Origin: Desulfuromusa kysingii
GTDB lineage: Bacteria > Desulfobacterota > Desulfuromonadia > Desulfuromonadales > Geopsychrobacteraceae
Assembly (NCBI RefSeq): GCF_900107645.1
Contig: NZ_FNQN01000002.1
Coordinates: 62,001-126,000, forward strand
DNA length: 64,000 nucleotides
Reading direction: 5' to 3'
The translations under genes and the position numbers were made by a program. The notes beneath the pieces were generated by a model. The model was not told the origin of the DNA. It did not search any database and was given only the letters and a program-made list of their open reading frames with translations. Position 1 is the first letter of the stretch. Each line of letters begins with the position of its first letter. This document shows positions 7,106 through 16,740 of the stretch, one piece after another.

Positions 7106-9613
7106 CTAGCAAACCGGATGTGCAGGAACCTGTGGTAACTTCCAGATTTGCTCATTATATTCCCGCATCGTGCGATCTGTAGAAAATTTCCCTGCAGCAG
7201 CCGTATTAAGAATGCTCATACGCACCCACCGTGACTGATCCTGATAAGCCAGTGCAGCCTGCTGTTGTGCAACGACGTATTCAGAAAAATCTGCAGCAAC
7301 CAGCCATGGGTCGTTCGGGCTTCGAATCGCTTCGATAATAGGATCAAATATACCACTTTCAAACTGGTTAAAGTGGCCACTTTGTAACAACTGCATCACT
7401 CGCGTCAAATCATTATTGGCAGCAATAACCGCATCAGGGTTATAATTTTTTCGCGCCTCCTCTGCTTCTTGTGCGGTCAAACCGAACAAAAAGAAATTAT
7501 CGGCACCCGTCTCTTCCCGAATCTCAATATTGGCCCCATCGAAGGTGCCGATAGTGATCGCACCATTGAGCATAAACTTCATATTGCCAGTCCCGGACGC
7601 CTCTTTCCCTGCGGTGGAAATCTGTTCTGACAAATCCGTCCCCGAACAGATCACCTCCATTGCGGAAACGCGGTAATTGGGGAGGAAAGCAACTTTGAGA
7701 CGCTGGCCAACAGAGGCATCATTATTCACTAGCGTCGCGACGTTATTGATCAACTTAATGATTAACTTGGCCATCACATAGCCCGGCGCAGCCTTGCCGC
7801 CAAACAAAACACAGCGGGGAGTCCAATTTTCGATATCACCACGCTTAATCCGGTCATACAGATGGATAACATGGAGGATATTAAGCAACTGGCGTTTATA
7901 CTCGTGGATCCGCTTCACATGGACATCAAACAGAGATTGAGGATGAAAATCAACCCCACAATCTTCTCTGACCAAATCAGCCAAACGCTGCTTGTTGTGA
8001 TGTCTGACCTGCTGCCACTGCTGCTGGAAGGCAAGATCTTCAGCCAATGGCTTTAAACGATGGAGCTGGTCGAGATCGGTCGTCCAACCAGAACCGATAT
8101 GATCGCTGATCAAACGACTCAACTTCGGATTGGCATATGCCAGCCACCGTCTCTGGGTGACTCCGTTGGTTTTATTATTAAATTTTTCCGGCCACATGTC
8201 GTAAAAATCACGGAACAACCCTTCGCGCAATAGCTGGGAGTGTAATTCAGCAACACCATTGACCGAAAAGCTGCCGACAATGGCTAAATAAGCCATGCGC
8301 ACCTGGGGCTCTGGGCCCTCCTCAATCAAAGACATGCGCCGTTGTCTTTCGATATCTCCTGGCCAGCGTTCAGCAACCTGCATCAAAAAACGGGCATTAA
8401 TTTCATAGATAATTTCCAGCAACCGTGGCAACAGTTGCTGGAAAAGAGCTACTGGCCATTTTTCCAAGGCTTCTGGCAGTAAGGTGTGATTGGTATAAGC
8501 CATCGTCGCGTGGGTTATCTCCCAAGCGGCAGTCCAGTCCAAACCTTGATCATCCATGAGCAGACGCATCAGTTCAGCAACAGCGCAACTAGGGTGAGTG
8601 TCATTCAGCTGAAAGCAGTTTTTTTCAGCAAATTGCTCCAGATTCGTCCCTTTCGTCACAATCCATTTATCGAGCACATCTTGCAAGCTCGCTGAAGCAA
8701 GAAAGTACTGTTGCCGCAAACGCAATTCCTTGCCATTCTCACTGGAATCGTTGGGATACAGAACCATGGTGATCTTCTCTGCTTCATTCTTTGCCGCCAC
8801 CGAACCGGTATAATCACCGGAATTAAATTCTTCCAGGTCAAATTCATCCGTTGCCGCTGCTTTCCATAAGCGCAGCGGATTCACGGTACCATTATGATAA
8901 CCCGGAACAGGAACATCGTAAGGGATAGCGAAAACATCCCGCGTATTCACCCAACGCACCCGCTTCTTCCCTGTCGCATCGATATAGGTCTCACTGTTGC
9001 CGTTAAATTTAATCCGCTGTCGATACTCAGGACGTTTGATCTCCCAGCAATTATCTGTTGCCAGCCAATGATCAGGCTCCTCCACCTGGTAACCATCAAC
9101 GATATGTTGCCGAAACATGCCATACTCATAACGGATGCCATAACCCAGAACCGGCAACTGCAAGGTGGCGCAACTGTCCAGAAAACAGGCCGCTAGACGA
9201 CCTAAACCACCATTGCCCAGCCCGGCATCGGGTTCTATCTCAACCAGTTCTTCCATTTCCAGACAAACGTCGGATAAGGTTTTGGTCAACTCTTCTCCAA
9301 GACCGAGGTTCAGCACCGCATTGCCCAAGGTCCTCCCCATCAAAAATTCTAACGAGAGGTAGTGGGTACGCTTACAGTCGCTGTCTTCATAGGCGTAACG
9401 GGTGTGCGTCCAGCGCTCCATCAAACGATCACGGATCACCAGCGCTAACGCTTCATAAGCATAGTGGGTTAAGCGGCAATTGCGATCACGGCCAAGGGTA
9501 TTAGTATAGTAATGACGAAAGTCAGCTTCCAACGACCGGGAATCTAATCCCAAAGGGGGAACTTCGGTTAGATCGGGGCATGAAGAAGATTTCCTGAAAC
9601 GTGTATCATTCAT
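7106..9613 (-). CDS. glgP: Glycogen/maltodextrin phosphorylase
   Basis: This 835-residue enzyme releases glucose-1-phosphate from alpha-1,4-glucans with pyridoxal phosphate as cofactor. The segment EASGTGNMKFMLNG carries the PLP-binding lysine, and TIGTFDGANIEI follows it, as in all glucan phosphorylases. GLGNGGLGRLAACFLDS near residue 130 is the conserved N-terminal substrate-site loop. Length is normal for GlgP/MalP. It begins 25 bases after the polA stop on the same strand, so the two are likely cotranscribed, followed by the DUF4126 gene. No glycogen synthase or branching enzyme lies in the window. Confidence 0.95.
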   Translation of the reverse strand: MNDTRFRKSSSCPDLTEVPPLGLDSRSLEADFRHYYTNTLGRDRNCRLTHYAYEALALVIRDRLMERWTHTRYAYEDSDCKRTHYLSLEFLMGRTLGNAVLNLGLGEELTKTLSDVCLEMEELVEIEPDAGLGNGGLGRLAACFLDSCATLQLPVLGYGIRYEYGMFRQHIVDGYQVEEPDHWLATDNCWEIKRPEYRQRIKFNGNSETYIDATGKKRVRWVNTRDVFAIPYDVPVPGYHNGTVNPLRLWKAAATDEFDLEEFNSGDYTGSVAAKNEAEKITMVLYPNDSSENGKELRLRQQYFLASASLQDVLDKWIVTKGTNLEQFAEKNCFQLNDTHPSCAVAELMRLLMDDQGLDWTAAWEITHATMAYTNHTLLPEALEKWPVALFQQLLPRLLEIIYEINARFLMQVAERWPGDIERQRRMSLIEEGPEPQVRMAYLAIVGSFSVNGVAELHSQLLREGLFRDFYDMWPEKFNNKTNGVTQRRWLAYANPKLSRLISDHIGSGWTTDLDQLHRLKPLAEDLAFQQQWQQVRHHNKQRLADLVREDCGVDFHPQSLFDVHVKRIHEYKRQLLNILHVIHLYDRIKRGDIENWTPRCVLFGGKAAPGYVMAKLIIKLINNVATLVNNDASVGQRLKVAFLPNYRVSAMEVICSGTDLSEQISTAGKEASGTGNMKFMLNGAITIGTFDGANIEIREETGADNFFLFGLTAQEAEEARKNYNPDAVIAANNDLTRVMQLLQSGHFNQFESGIFDPIIEAIRSPNDPWLVAADFSEYVVAQQQAALAYQDQSRWVRMSILNTAAAGKFSTDRTMREYNEQIWKLPQVPAHPVC

Positions 9614-9638
9614 GAGAAGTACCTTTTATGGAAATATT

Positions 9639-12320
9639 TTAGTGGGCTTCGGCCCAATTTGTTCCAATTCCGATATCGACTTTTAACGGCACATCCATGG
9701 GGACAGCCGTTTCCATCTCTATTCTAATCAATTCTCTGACTTTCTCAAGCTCAGCCTGTGGAACTTCAAACACCAGTTCATCATGAACCTGCAGTAACAT
9801 TCGCGCTTGCAACTGCTCGGCACAAAGACGCCGGTCAATATTCACCATCGCCACCTTAATGATATCGGCGGCACTCCCCTGGATCGGATAATTAATCGCA
9901 TTGCGCTCAGCATAACTTCTCACAGCACCATTCTTACTGGCGATTTCAGGGATAGCACATCGTCGTCCCAGGAGCGTGGTGACATATTGATGCTCACGCG
10001 CCTCGGCTTTCTTCTCCTCCAAAAACTGTAAAATTGCAGGGTAACGCTCAAAATAATGGTCGATAAACTGTTGCGCTTCCGCACGACCGATCCCCAAGTC
10101 TTTCGCCAGGCTGAACGCCCCCATACCGTAAAGCACACCAAAATTTATCGTTTTTGCCTGTCGCCGCATTTCCGCTGTGACCATTTCCGGGAAGACATTG
10201 AAGATCTCGCTTGCGGTTCTTTTATGGATATCTTCCCCGGCGAGAAAACTCTCTTTTAAGGCGGGGACATCCGCCATTTGTGCCAACACCCGCAATTCTA
10301 CCTGAGAATAATCGGCAGCCAACAGGACCCAACCCTCTGCAGGAATAAACGCTTCACGGATGCGCCGCCCTTCAGCCGTGCGGATAGGAATATTCTGCAG
10401 ATTCGGATCGCTGGATGAGAGCCGGCCTGTTGCGGTCACCGCTTGATTAAAAGAGGTATGCAGTCGCCCTGTCGCCGGATTAATCAACTTTGGCAGCGCA
10501 TCCGTATAGGTACTCTTCAACTTACTGACAGAGCGATAATCAAGGATTTTTGCAGCGATGTCATGTTCCGCAGCCAGACTCGTCAGGACATCAACATTGG
10601 TTGACCAGCCCGTCTTCGTCTTCTTCCCTTTTGGCAGACCAAGTTTTTCAAACAGGACCTCGCCGAGTTGCTTGGGAGAATTAATATTAAACGGTCCACC
10701 GGCCAAAGCATGGATCTCCCCTTCAAGAATCTCCAACTTTTTACGCATCTGCTCTGAGAGGGTGCCAAGAAAATCGGCATCAATCCGGATACCGCACCAC
10801 TCGATCCGCGTTAACACATCGACCAACGGCATTTCGACGTCATAAAAAAGTTTTTGCGCCATCCCGGACGACAGTTGAGGCAACAGCTTTTCAGCTAATT
10901 GCCATGTGATGTCAGCATCTTCAGTGGCATAGCGGACAGCCTTTTCGACTTCGACTTCACTAAAACAGATCTGTTTTTTCCCGCTGCCGGTCATTTCCGT
11001 ATAGGGGATCATACGATGATTCAATTGCTCAGCGGCTAAAGCATCAAGGCCGTGAGATTTGGATTCGGGATGGGTGATATAAGAAAGCACCATCGTATCA
11101 ATCTCGACACCTTGCAACGCAATTCCCGCATTGCGAAGCACCAGAGCATCATATTTAATGTTCTGACCGATTTTTTTGTAAGTTGGATTTTCCAGCAATG
11201 GCCGCAATGCCTCCAGTACAACCTCTTGTGCAAGCTGCTGTGGAGCTCCGAGATAACGGTGGCCAACCGGGACGTACCAGCCATGATTCGCTTGATATGA
11301 GAATGACAGACCAACCAGATCTGCCTGAACCGCGACCAAACTTGTCGTTTCGGTATCAATGGCAAAACGTCCCGCTTTTTTTAGCTGTGCAACCATATCG
11401 GACAACTCTGCTGACGTCAGCACAACCTGATAATCCCCAGCGGCTGAGTCTTGCAGCGGCTGGCAGGAGAATTGTTGCAACAACTTGGGAAACTCAAGCT
11501 GCTTGAATAAGGTCGTCAAGGCATCAAGGTCAGGTTCGACCAACTTCAAATCATCGATACTGATGGCAATCTCCAGATCATAAATCAGGTCAGCCAAGGT
11601 CCTGGAGAGTCTCGCCTGATCAGCAAACTCACGTAAGTTCTCCTGCCGTTTTTTGCCTTTGACCTGATCAATATTAGCGAGCAGGTTCTCAATCGACCCA
11701 AACTCCTGAATCAAGCTACAGGCCGTCTTCTCACCGATCCCCGGAACGCCCGGGATGTTATCCGAACTATCTCCCGCCAAGCCAAGAATTTCCAGCACCT
11801 GCTCAGGCGGGACACCGAAACGGTCGATCACTTCAGCCCGGCCGGAAACCTTCCCTTTCATCGTGTCCAGCAAGCGCACCCGCTCACCAACAATCTGCAT
11901 CAGATCTTTATCGCCGGTCACCACGGTAATATCAAATCCTTGATCAGCATAGCGTTTCGCCAAAGTGGCAATAATATCATCAGCCTCGTAGCCAGAAAGT
12001 TCCAGCCCGGGGAGATTAAACGCCCGCACGACGTCCTTGATCAGCGACACTTGCGGTACCAGATCCTCTGGCATTGCAGAACGATTCGCCTTATAAGCGG
12101 GATAAAGCTCTTTACGAAACGTCGGCCCCTTGGCATCAAAGATGACTGCCACCCGATCCGGCTTTTCCTCACGCAGCAAAGTGAGAAGCATATTGGTAAA
12201 ACCATAAACAGCATTAGTTGCCTCCCCCTTGGAATTTGACAGGTGGCGGATAGCGTAATAAGCTCGATAAATATAGGAAGAGCCGTCAATTAAGTAGACC
12301 CGTTCATTTTTTGCCGACAT
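9639..12320 (-). CDS. polA: DNA polymerase I
   Basis: This 893-residue enzyme handles Okazaki fragment processing and repair synthesis. Domains in order: 5'-3' exonuclease (VYLIDGSSYIYRAYYA at the N-terminus, GYEADDIIA near 115, then GDKDLMQIV and GDSSDNIPGVPGIGEKTA); a 3'-5' exonuclease with intact acidic motif (FAIDTETTSL); and the polymerase domain (LLAADYSQVELRVLA, RRQAKTINFGVLYG, LLQVHDELVFEV). All three activities look functional. The start at 12320 is preferred over an in-frame ATG 78 bases upstream because AGAAAGG precedes it and homologues begin with VYLIDGSS a few residues in. It heads the polA-glgP-DUF4126 run. Confidence 0.96.
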   Translation of the reverse strand: MSAKNERVYLIDGSSYIYRAYYAIRHLSNSKGEATNAVYGFTNMLLTLLREEKPDRVAVIFDAKGPTFRKELYPAYKANRSAMPEDLVPQVSLIKDVVRAFNLPGLELSGYEADDIIATLAKRYADQGFDITVVTGDKDLMQIVGERVRLLDTMKGKVSGRAEVIDRFGVPPEQVLEILGLAGDSSDNIPGVPGIGEKTACSLIQEFGSIENLLANIDQVKGKKRQENLREFADQARLSRTLADLIYDLEIAISIDDLKLVEPDLDALTTLFKQLEFPKLLQQFSCQPLQDSAAGDYQVVLTSAELSDMVAQLKKAGRFAIDTETTSLVAVQADLVGLSFSYQANHGWYVPVGHRYLGAPQQLAQEVVLEALRPLLENPTYKKIGQNIKYDALVLRNAGIALQGVEIDTMVLSYITHPESKSHGLDALAAEQLNHRMIPYTEMTGSGKKQICFSEVEVEKAVRYATEDADITWQLAEKLLPQLSSGMAQKLFYDVEMPLVDVLTRIEWCGIRIDADFLGTLSEQMRKKLEILEGEIHALAGGPFNINSPKQLGEVLFEKLGLPKGKKTKTGWSTNVDVLTSLAAEHDIAAKILDYRSVSKLKSTYTDALPKLINPATGRLHTSFNQAVTATGRLSSSDPNLQNIPIRTAEGRRIREAFIPAEGWVLLAADYSQVELRVLAQMADVPALKESFLAGEDIHKRTASEIFNVFPEMVTAEMRRQAKTINFGVLYGMGAFSLAKDLGIGRAEAQQFIDHYFERYPAILQFLEEKKAEAREHQYVTTLLGRRCAIPEIASKNGAVRSYAERNAINYPIQGSAADIIKVAMVNIDRRLCAEQLQARMLLQVHDELVFEVPQAELEKVRELIRIEMETAVPMDVPLKVDIGIGTNWAEAH

Positions 12321-12433
12321 GTTTAACCTTTCTCTTTTCTGGATTGATTGGATTATTTCATACCCACAGGCAAAGGGGAAGATTGGAAGAGGAAACAATC
12401 AGCAAAAAGATGTCCCGAACCAGAACAGGCATA

Positions 12434-12460
12434 TTGACATTCCCAGTCTGATGTTATTAT
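12434..12460 (+). promoter_or_regulatory. Candidate sigma-70-type promoter for lon
   Basis: A perfect TTGACA (12434-12439) is followed after 15 bases by TATTAT (12455-12460), 66 bases before the lon start. The spacing is shorter than the 17-base optimum. No heat-shock-type (sigma-32) match was seen in the polA-lon gap. Confidence 0.45.
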
Positions 12461-12526
12461 CTATTCCTCTGAATTCGTAATACACTAAAGATAAAATTCA
12501 TCATATACAACAGTGGAGAGATTTCA

Positions 12527-14959
12527 ATGCACGATAATTTTGAAGATCACGACGAATCGATTGAGTACGAAATTGAGGTCGAGACCGACACCGATGTCCA
12601 GGCGATCCCCGATGATGGCCTCGTGCTGGCACGCGACACCTTGCCAGCGCGGCTACCAATTATTCCACTACGGCCACGGCCAGCGTTCCCGGGGGTGATC
12701 ATCCCGCTGACAGTTAATGGTAAAGCCCGGGTCAACACCATCAAAAAAGCCATGGAGACCGACTCTCAAGCCATTGGGTTGGTCATGGTTCAGGAGCTTG
12801 ACGAAGAGGATTCGACCAGCAACCTGCAACGCGTCGGAGTCGCAGCCAAAATTCTCAAACTAATCCATACGGAAGAAGACAGCGCCCACGTTCTGGTTAA
12901 CAGTCTGGAGCGCTTCAGCATCGATGAGGTTCTGGAAGTCAATAATATTATCTATGCAGATGTGACCTATTTTCTCAGTACCGCCTACGCGGAAAATCCA
13001 GAGCTGAGAGCCTACTCGATGGCGATCATCTCCACCCTCAAAGAGTTGGTTCAGATCAATCCTCTTTACTCTGAAGAAATTAAACTCTTTCTCGGTCGCA
13101 CAAGTATGGATGATCCGGCGCGGTTAACCGATTTTGCCGCCAACTTGACCAATGCCGATGGCTTTGAGCTACAGGAAGTGCTGGAGACTTTTGATATCCA
13201 TCGGCGCATCGACAAAGTTCTGGTATTGCTGAAGAAAGAGCTCGAAGTCTCACGCCTGCAAAACAAAATATCGCAGCAAATTGAAGAAAAAGTTTCCGCA
13301 CAGCAGCGTGATTTTTTCTTACGGGAGCAATTCAAGGCGATCAAGAAAGAGCTCGGCCTGGAAAAAGAAGGGAAAGTCTCTGAGATTGAAAAATATCAGA
13401 AACGGTTAAAAAAACTGACGTTGAATGAAGAGGCACAGAAAGCCGTTGATGAAGAGATTGAAAAGCTCCAGATGATTGAACCCTCCTCGCCGGAGTACAA
13501 TGTTAGCCGTAACTATCTTGATTGGCTGACAATCCTCCCTTGGGGGAAATTCAGTAAAGACGCCTATGATTTGCCCCGGGCTCGCAAGGTGCTTGATCGT
13601 GACCACTACGGCCTGGATGATGTCAAAGAGCGCATTCTGGAGTTTATCGCCGTCGGCAAAATGAAGGGGGATATCTCTGGTTCTATCCTCTGTCTGGTCG
13701 GCCCCCCGGGCGTTGGTAAAACCTCTGTGGGTAAAAGTATTGCGGACGCCTTAAAGCGCAAATTCTACCGCTTCTCTGTTGGAGGTATGCGTGACGAAGC
13801 CGAGATCAAAGGGCATAGACGTACCTATATTGGCGCTATGCCGGGCAAAGCGATCCAGGCTATGAAGAGCGCTGGCACTGCGAACCCGGTGCTGATGCTG
13901 GACGAAATTGACAAGATCGGAGCCTCATTCCAAGGCGATCCAGCTTCAGCATTACTGGAAGTCCTTGATCCAGAGCAGAATGACAGCTTTCGTGACCATT
14001 ATCTTGATGTCCCTTTTGATCTGTCCAATGTCATGTTTATTACCACCGCCAATCAGCTTGATACCATACCTGCACCACTGCTTGACCGGATGGAAGTGAT
14101 CCGCCTGTCGGGCTATATTCTTGAAGAAAAACTGGAGATTGCCCGTCGCTACCTCATCCCTAAGGCGCTCAAAAGTCATGGGATGACCAAAACTCAGGTG
14201 AGTATCAACAAGGCGGCCATTGCGGATATTGTTACCCGCTACGCTCGCGAAGCCGGCGTGCGTGGACTGGATAACAAAATCAAAAAAATCATGCGGAAAG
14301 CGGCAATGGAATTTGCTGAAGGCCGCGAAGAGAAGGTGCGTGTCACCAAACATGACATCGAAAATTATCTTGGCAAGCCCGTCTTTGCGGAAGAAGAACT
14401 CATCAAGAGCGTTCCAGGAGTCGTCACAGGTCTTGCTTGGACCAGCATGGGTGGTGCGACCCTGCAGATTGAAGCCACGGCAATGAAGAGTAAAAACAAA
14501 GGGTTCAAACAGACGGGGCAACTTGGAAAAGTGATGGTTGAGAGTTCAGAGATTGCCTATTCTTACGTCATGGGGCACCTTGAAGAACATAAAATTCCTG
14601 AAGATTATTTTGACAACCACTTTATTCACCTCCATGTCCCCGCCGGAGCGACTCCCAAAGATGGCCCATCAGCAGGGGTAACCATGACCACCGCCCTGTT
14701 ATCCATGATTTTGGAAAAACCAGTACGAGAAAAACTGGGAATGACCGGGGAGCTCTCCCTGACCGGAAGTGTCCTGCCGATTGGTGGAGTCAAAGAAAAA
14801 ACTATTGCCGCGCGCCGTGCTGGACTGCAAGCCCTGATCTTCCCCTTCGAAAACAAAAAAGACTACGACGACTTGCCTGAATACCTCCGCGAGGGGATAG
14901 AGGTTCATTTCGTCAAAGAGTATCCAGAGGTTTTCAAGATTGCCCTTGGGGCTAAATGA
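12527..14959 (+). CDS. lon: ATP-dependent protease La (Lon)
   Basis: This 810-residue cytosolic AAA+ serine protease degrades misfolded and regulatory proteins. An acidic N-terminal extension of about 40 residues precedes the substrate-binding LON domain (ARLPIIPLRPRPAFPGVIIP). A coiled-coil region, the Walker A site GPPGVGKT, Walker B (VLMLDEID) and the protease domain follow. The catalytic dyad is Ser715 (in PKDGPSAGVTM) and Lys758 (in GGVKEKTIAA), spaced 43 residues apart as in E. coli Lon. The gene is divergent from polA. A 75-residue protein follows 21 bases downstream. Confidence 0.96.
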   Translation: MHDNFEDHDESIEYEIEVETDTDVQAIPDDGLVLARDTLPARLPIIPLRPRPAFPGVIIPLTVNGKARVNTIKKAMETDSQAIGLVMVQELDEEDSTSNLQRVGVAAKILKLIHTEEDSAHVLVNSLERFSIDEVLEVNNIIYADVTYFLSTAYAENPELRAYSMAIISTLKELVQINPLYSEEIKLFLGRTSMDDPARLTDFAANLTNADGFELQEVLETFDIHRRIDKVLVLLKKELEVSRLQNKISQQIEEKVSAQQRDFFLREQFKAIKKELGLEKEGKVSEIEKYQKRLKKLTLNEEAQKAVDEEIEKLQMIEPSSPEYNVSRNYLDWLTILPWGKFSKDAYDLPRARKVLDRDHYGLDDVKERILEFIAVGKMKGDISGSILCLVGPPGVGKTSVGKSIADALKRKFYRFSVGGMRDEAEIKGHRRTYIGAMPGKAIQAMKSAGTANPVLMLDEIDKIGASFQGDPASALLEVLDPEQNDSFRDHYLDVPFDLSNVMFITTANQLDTIPAPLLDRMEVIRLSGYILEEKLEIARRYLIPKALKSHGMTKTQVSINKAAIADIVTRYAREAGVRGLDNKIKKIMRKAAMEFAEGREEKVRVTKHDIENYLGKPVFAEEELIKSVPGVVTGLAWTSMGGATLQIEATAMKSKNKGFKQTGQLGKVMVESSEIAYSYVMGHLEEHKIPEDYFDNHFIHLHVPAGATPKDGPSAGVTMTTALLSMILEKPVREKLGMTGELSLTGSVLPIGGVKEKTIAARRAGLQALIFPFENKKDYDDLPEYLREGIEVHFVKEYPEVFKIALGAK

Positions 14960-14980
14960 TTTTCAAACAGGAGTAATGAA

Positions 14981-15208
14981 ATGACCGTTACAGAAATTAA
15001 AACCAGCCTTATGGAGCTTTCTATCGAAGACAAAAAAGCATTCATCATTGAGACGCTACCAGAATTGGCTAAAGACGTCATCAAAGAGCCGGGATTCATG
15101 ATGCAACTGTTCCCGGTATTGCTTGATATTCTCAAAGAGAGCGGCATGGATATGCAACAACTGTTGCAACTGGCGACAATGATGAGTGCACAACAGAACC
15201 AGCAATAA
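14981..15208 (+). CDS. Small helical protein of unknown function between lon and trpS
   Basis: I do not recognise this 75-residue protein. It starts MTVTEIKTSLMELSIEDKKA, is predominantly helical, has a methionine-rich C-terminal half (FMMQLFPVLLDILKESGMDM) and ends in a glutamine-rich tail. It has no cysteines and no membrane segment. A good ribosome site (AGGAG) precedes the ATG, and the tight spacing to lon (21 bases) and trpS (44 bases) indicates cotranscription. The hydrophobic amphipathic centre suggests a small adaptor-like protein, but function cannot be inferred. Confidence 0.7.
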   Translation: MTVTEIKTSLMELSIEDKKAFIIETLPELAKDVIKEPGFMMQLFPVLLDILKESGMDMQQLLQLATMMSAQQNQQ

Positions 15209-15252
15209 GCAAACTACTTTTCTCAACCATATTTTTTTGGAGTCAATTTACC

Positions 15253-16218
15253 ATGCGCGTCTTATCCGGCATCCAGCCTTCTGGTTCCCTTCACTTTGGG
15301 AACTTCTTTGGCATGATGCAAAAAATGATCGACTATCAGGAACAGGAAGACCTGTTCTGTTTTATTGCCAATTACCACGCCATGACCAGCGTTTCAGATG
15401 GCAAAGCTCTGGCCAAGGGGACCATGGAGGCAGCCGCGAACTTTCTAGCATTGGGGCTCAATCCGGAAAAAAGTACCTTCTGGGTGCAGTCAGATGTTCC
15501 AGAAGTACAGGAACTCACCTGGATTCTCTCTAACTTCACCCCCATGGGGTTATTGGAGCGCTGTCACAGCTACAAGGATAAGGTGGCACAGGGGATCAAA
15601 CCAAACCATGGCCTGTTTGCCTATCCGGTGCTGATGGCAGCAGATATTCTATTGTTCCAGAGCGATAGCGTCCCGGTTGGCAAAGACCAGAAACAACATC
15701 TGGAAGTTGCCCGCGATATCGCTATCAAATACAACAATGAGCATGGTGATGTTTTTACCCTCCCCGAGCCCGATATCGATGATGATGTCGCCACCGTTCC
15801 CGGTCTCGATGGTCGCAAGATGAGTAAAAGCTACGGCAACACAATTGATCTGTTTCTGGAAGAAAAGGCGCTCCGCAAACAAATTATGCGTATCGTCACC
15901 GATCCGACTCCGATCGAAGAAGCCAAGAACCCAGACAGCTGTAATATCTTTCAAATTTATCGTTTATTCTTAAATAAACAAGAGGTTGAAGAACTGCGAC
16001 AACGCTACCTCACCCCCGGACTCCGTTACGGTGATGTCAAGCAGGAATTGTTTGAGACGGCTCGTGATTTCTTTGCCCCTTATACAGAGAAAAGAAAAGA
16101 GATCTTAGCCGACCCAGAAAGACTCAGAAAAATACTTGCATCTGGGGCAGATAAAGCCCGTTACGTTGCCAATAAAACCCTGCGCAAGGTGCGAAAAAAA
16201 GGGGGATTAGTCTACTGA
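15253..16218 (+). CDS. trpS: Tryptophan--tRNA ligase
   Basis: This 321-residue class I aminoacyl-tRNA synthetase charges tRNA-Trp. It opens with MRVLSGIQPSGSLHFGNFFG, where HFGN is the HIGH-equivalent motif. The second ATP-binding signature is KMSKS (in DGRKMSKSYGNT), and FMANYHAMT-like substrate contacts are read as FIANYHAMTSVS. Length is normal. TTGGAG about ten bases upstream serves as ribosome site. It is last in the lon-unknown-trpS run and is followed by a strong terminator at 16255. Confidence 0.96.
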   Translation: MRVLSGIQPSGSLHFGNFFGMMQKMIDYQEQEDLFCFIANYHAMTSVSDGKALAKGTMEAAANFLALGLNPEKSTFWVQSDVPEVQELTWILSNFTPMGLLERCHSYKDKVAQGIKPNHGLFAYPVLMAADILLFQSDSVPVGKDQKQHLEVARDIAIKYNNEHGDVFTLPEPDIDDDVATVPGLDGRKMSKSYGNTIDLFLEEKALRKQIMRIVTDPTPIEEAKNPDSCNIFQIYRLFLNKQEVEELRQRYLTPGLRYGDVKQELFETARDFFAPYTEKRKEILADPERLRKILASGADKARYVANKTLRKVRKKGGLVY

Positions 16219-16254
16219 GGACAGTCTGAGATTGTGCCGTGAATCTAACTTGAG

Positions 16255-16299
16255 AGTCGGGACCAACAGATCGGTTCGTCCCGACTATTCTTCTTTTTC
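16255..16299 (+). terminator. Intrinsic terminator after trpS
   Basis: AGTCGGGAC (16255-16263) pairs perfectly with GTCCCGACT (16278-16286), and ATTCTTCTTTTT follows. The right arm overlaps the stop codon of the convergent DUF4177-like gene, so the element may also serve the opposite strand. Confidence 0.8.
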
Positions 16300-16461
16300 A
16301 CGGGTGAAAGTGATGAATGCCATCCCCGGACGTCGACTAGCTTCACGCATTGCAAAATGGATCCCCTCAAGGTGCCAGCCCAACGCGGTCCAGGTATTTA
16401 AAATTTTTTCCAGACTCAGGTCATCAACCTGGCTGGTTTCTACAACTTTATAGATCAGCAT
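16285..16461 (-). CDS. DUF4177-like small protein
   Basis: This 58-residue protein begins MLIYKVVETSQVDDLSLEKI, continues with LNTWTALGWHLEGIHFAM and ends FITFTREKEE. The arrangement (short strand, helix, 'aLGW-x-x-eGi-x-F', strand) is that of DUF4177-type proteins, which are common and uncharacterised. The ATG at 16461 is preferred because AGGAAGG lies just upstream; an in-frame ATG 24 bases earlier lacks one. Its stop codon lies inside the trpS terminator. It is divergent from the DUF2835 gene, with about 40 bases between them. Confidence 0.7.
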   Translation of the reverse strand: MLIYKVVETSQVDDLSLEKILNTWTALGWHLEGIHFAMREASRRPGMAFITFTREKEE

Positions 16462-16500
16462 AATTCGACCTTCCTGACTCTGCAAACGGAAAAATCGGAA

Positions 16501-16740
16501 ATGATGGCGACAACATCCAAACGACAGTACTACTTTCGATTACAGATCAGCCAGCAACAGTTTCTCCGCTACTATCAGGGCAGCGCTAACGCGATTGAGG
16601 TGATGTCAGAGTGTGGAAAGCGACTTCACTTCCCCGCCATCCGCTTGCGCCCGTTGTTGACCCACACGGGAATCAACGGCCGCTTTCTCCTGACGATTGA
16701 TAGCAACAACCGCTTCATTGATCTGCGGAAAATTTCTTAA
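16501..16740 (+). CDS. DUF2835-family protein
   Basis: This 79-residue protein reads RQYYFRLQISQQQFLRYYQG, then HFPAIRLRPLLTHTGINGRF, then DSNNRFIDLRKIS. The motifs 'yYFxLxIs-x-x-x-f-l-x-YYxG', 'PAxxLRP' and 'GIxGRF' define DUF2835, a family of unknown function in gamma- and delta-class proteobacteria. Two ATG codons stand at the start (16501, 16504). The 3' end overlaps the 3' end of the convergent M48 protease gene by 26 bases. Confidence 0.8.
   Translation: MMATTSKRQYYFRLQISQQQFLRYYQGSANAIEVMSECGKRLHFPAIRLRPLLTHTGINGRFLLTIDSNNRFIDLRKIS

Noticed and set aside
12628-12650. Sigma-54-like TGGCACG...TTGC inside the lon coding region
   Set aside because: The spacing between the GG and GC elements is three bases too long and the site lies within a conserved protein domain.
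13952-14521. Open frame of 189 codons on the minus strand
   Set aside because: It is fully inside lon on the opposite strand, with no ribosome site or recognisable motif.
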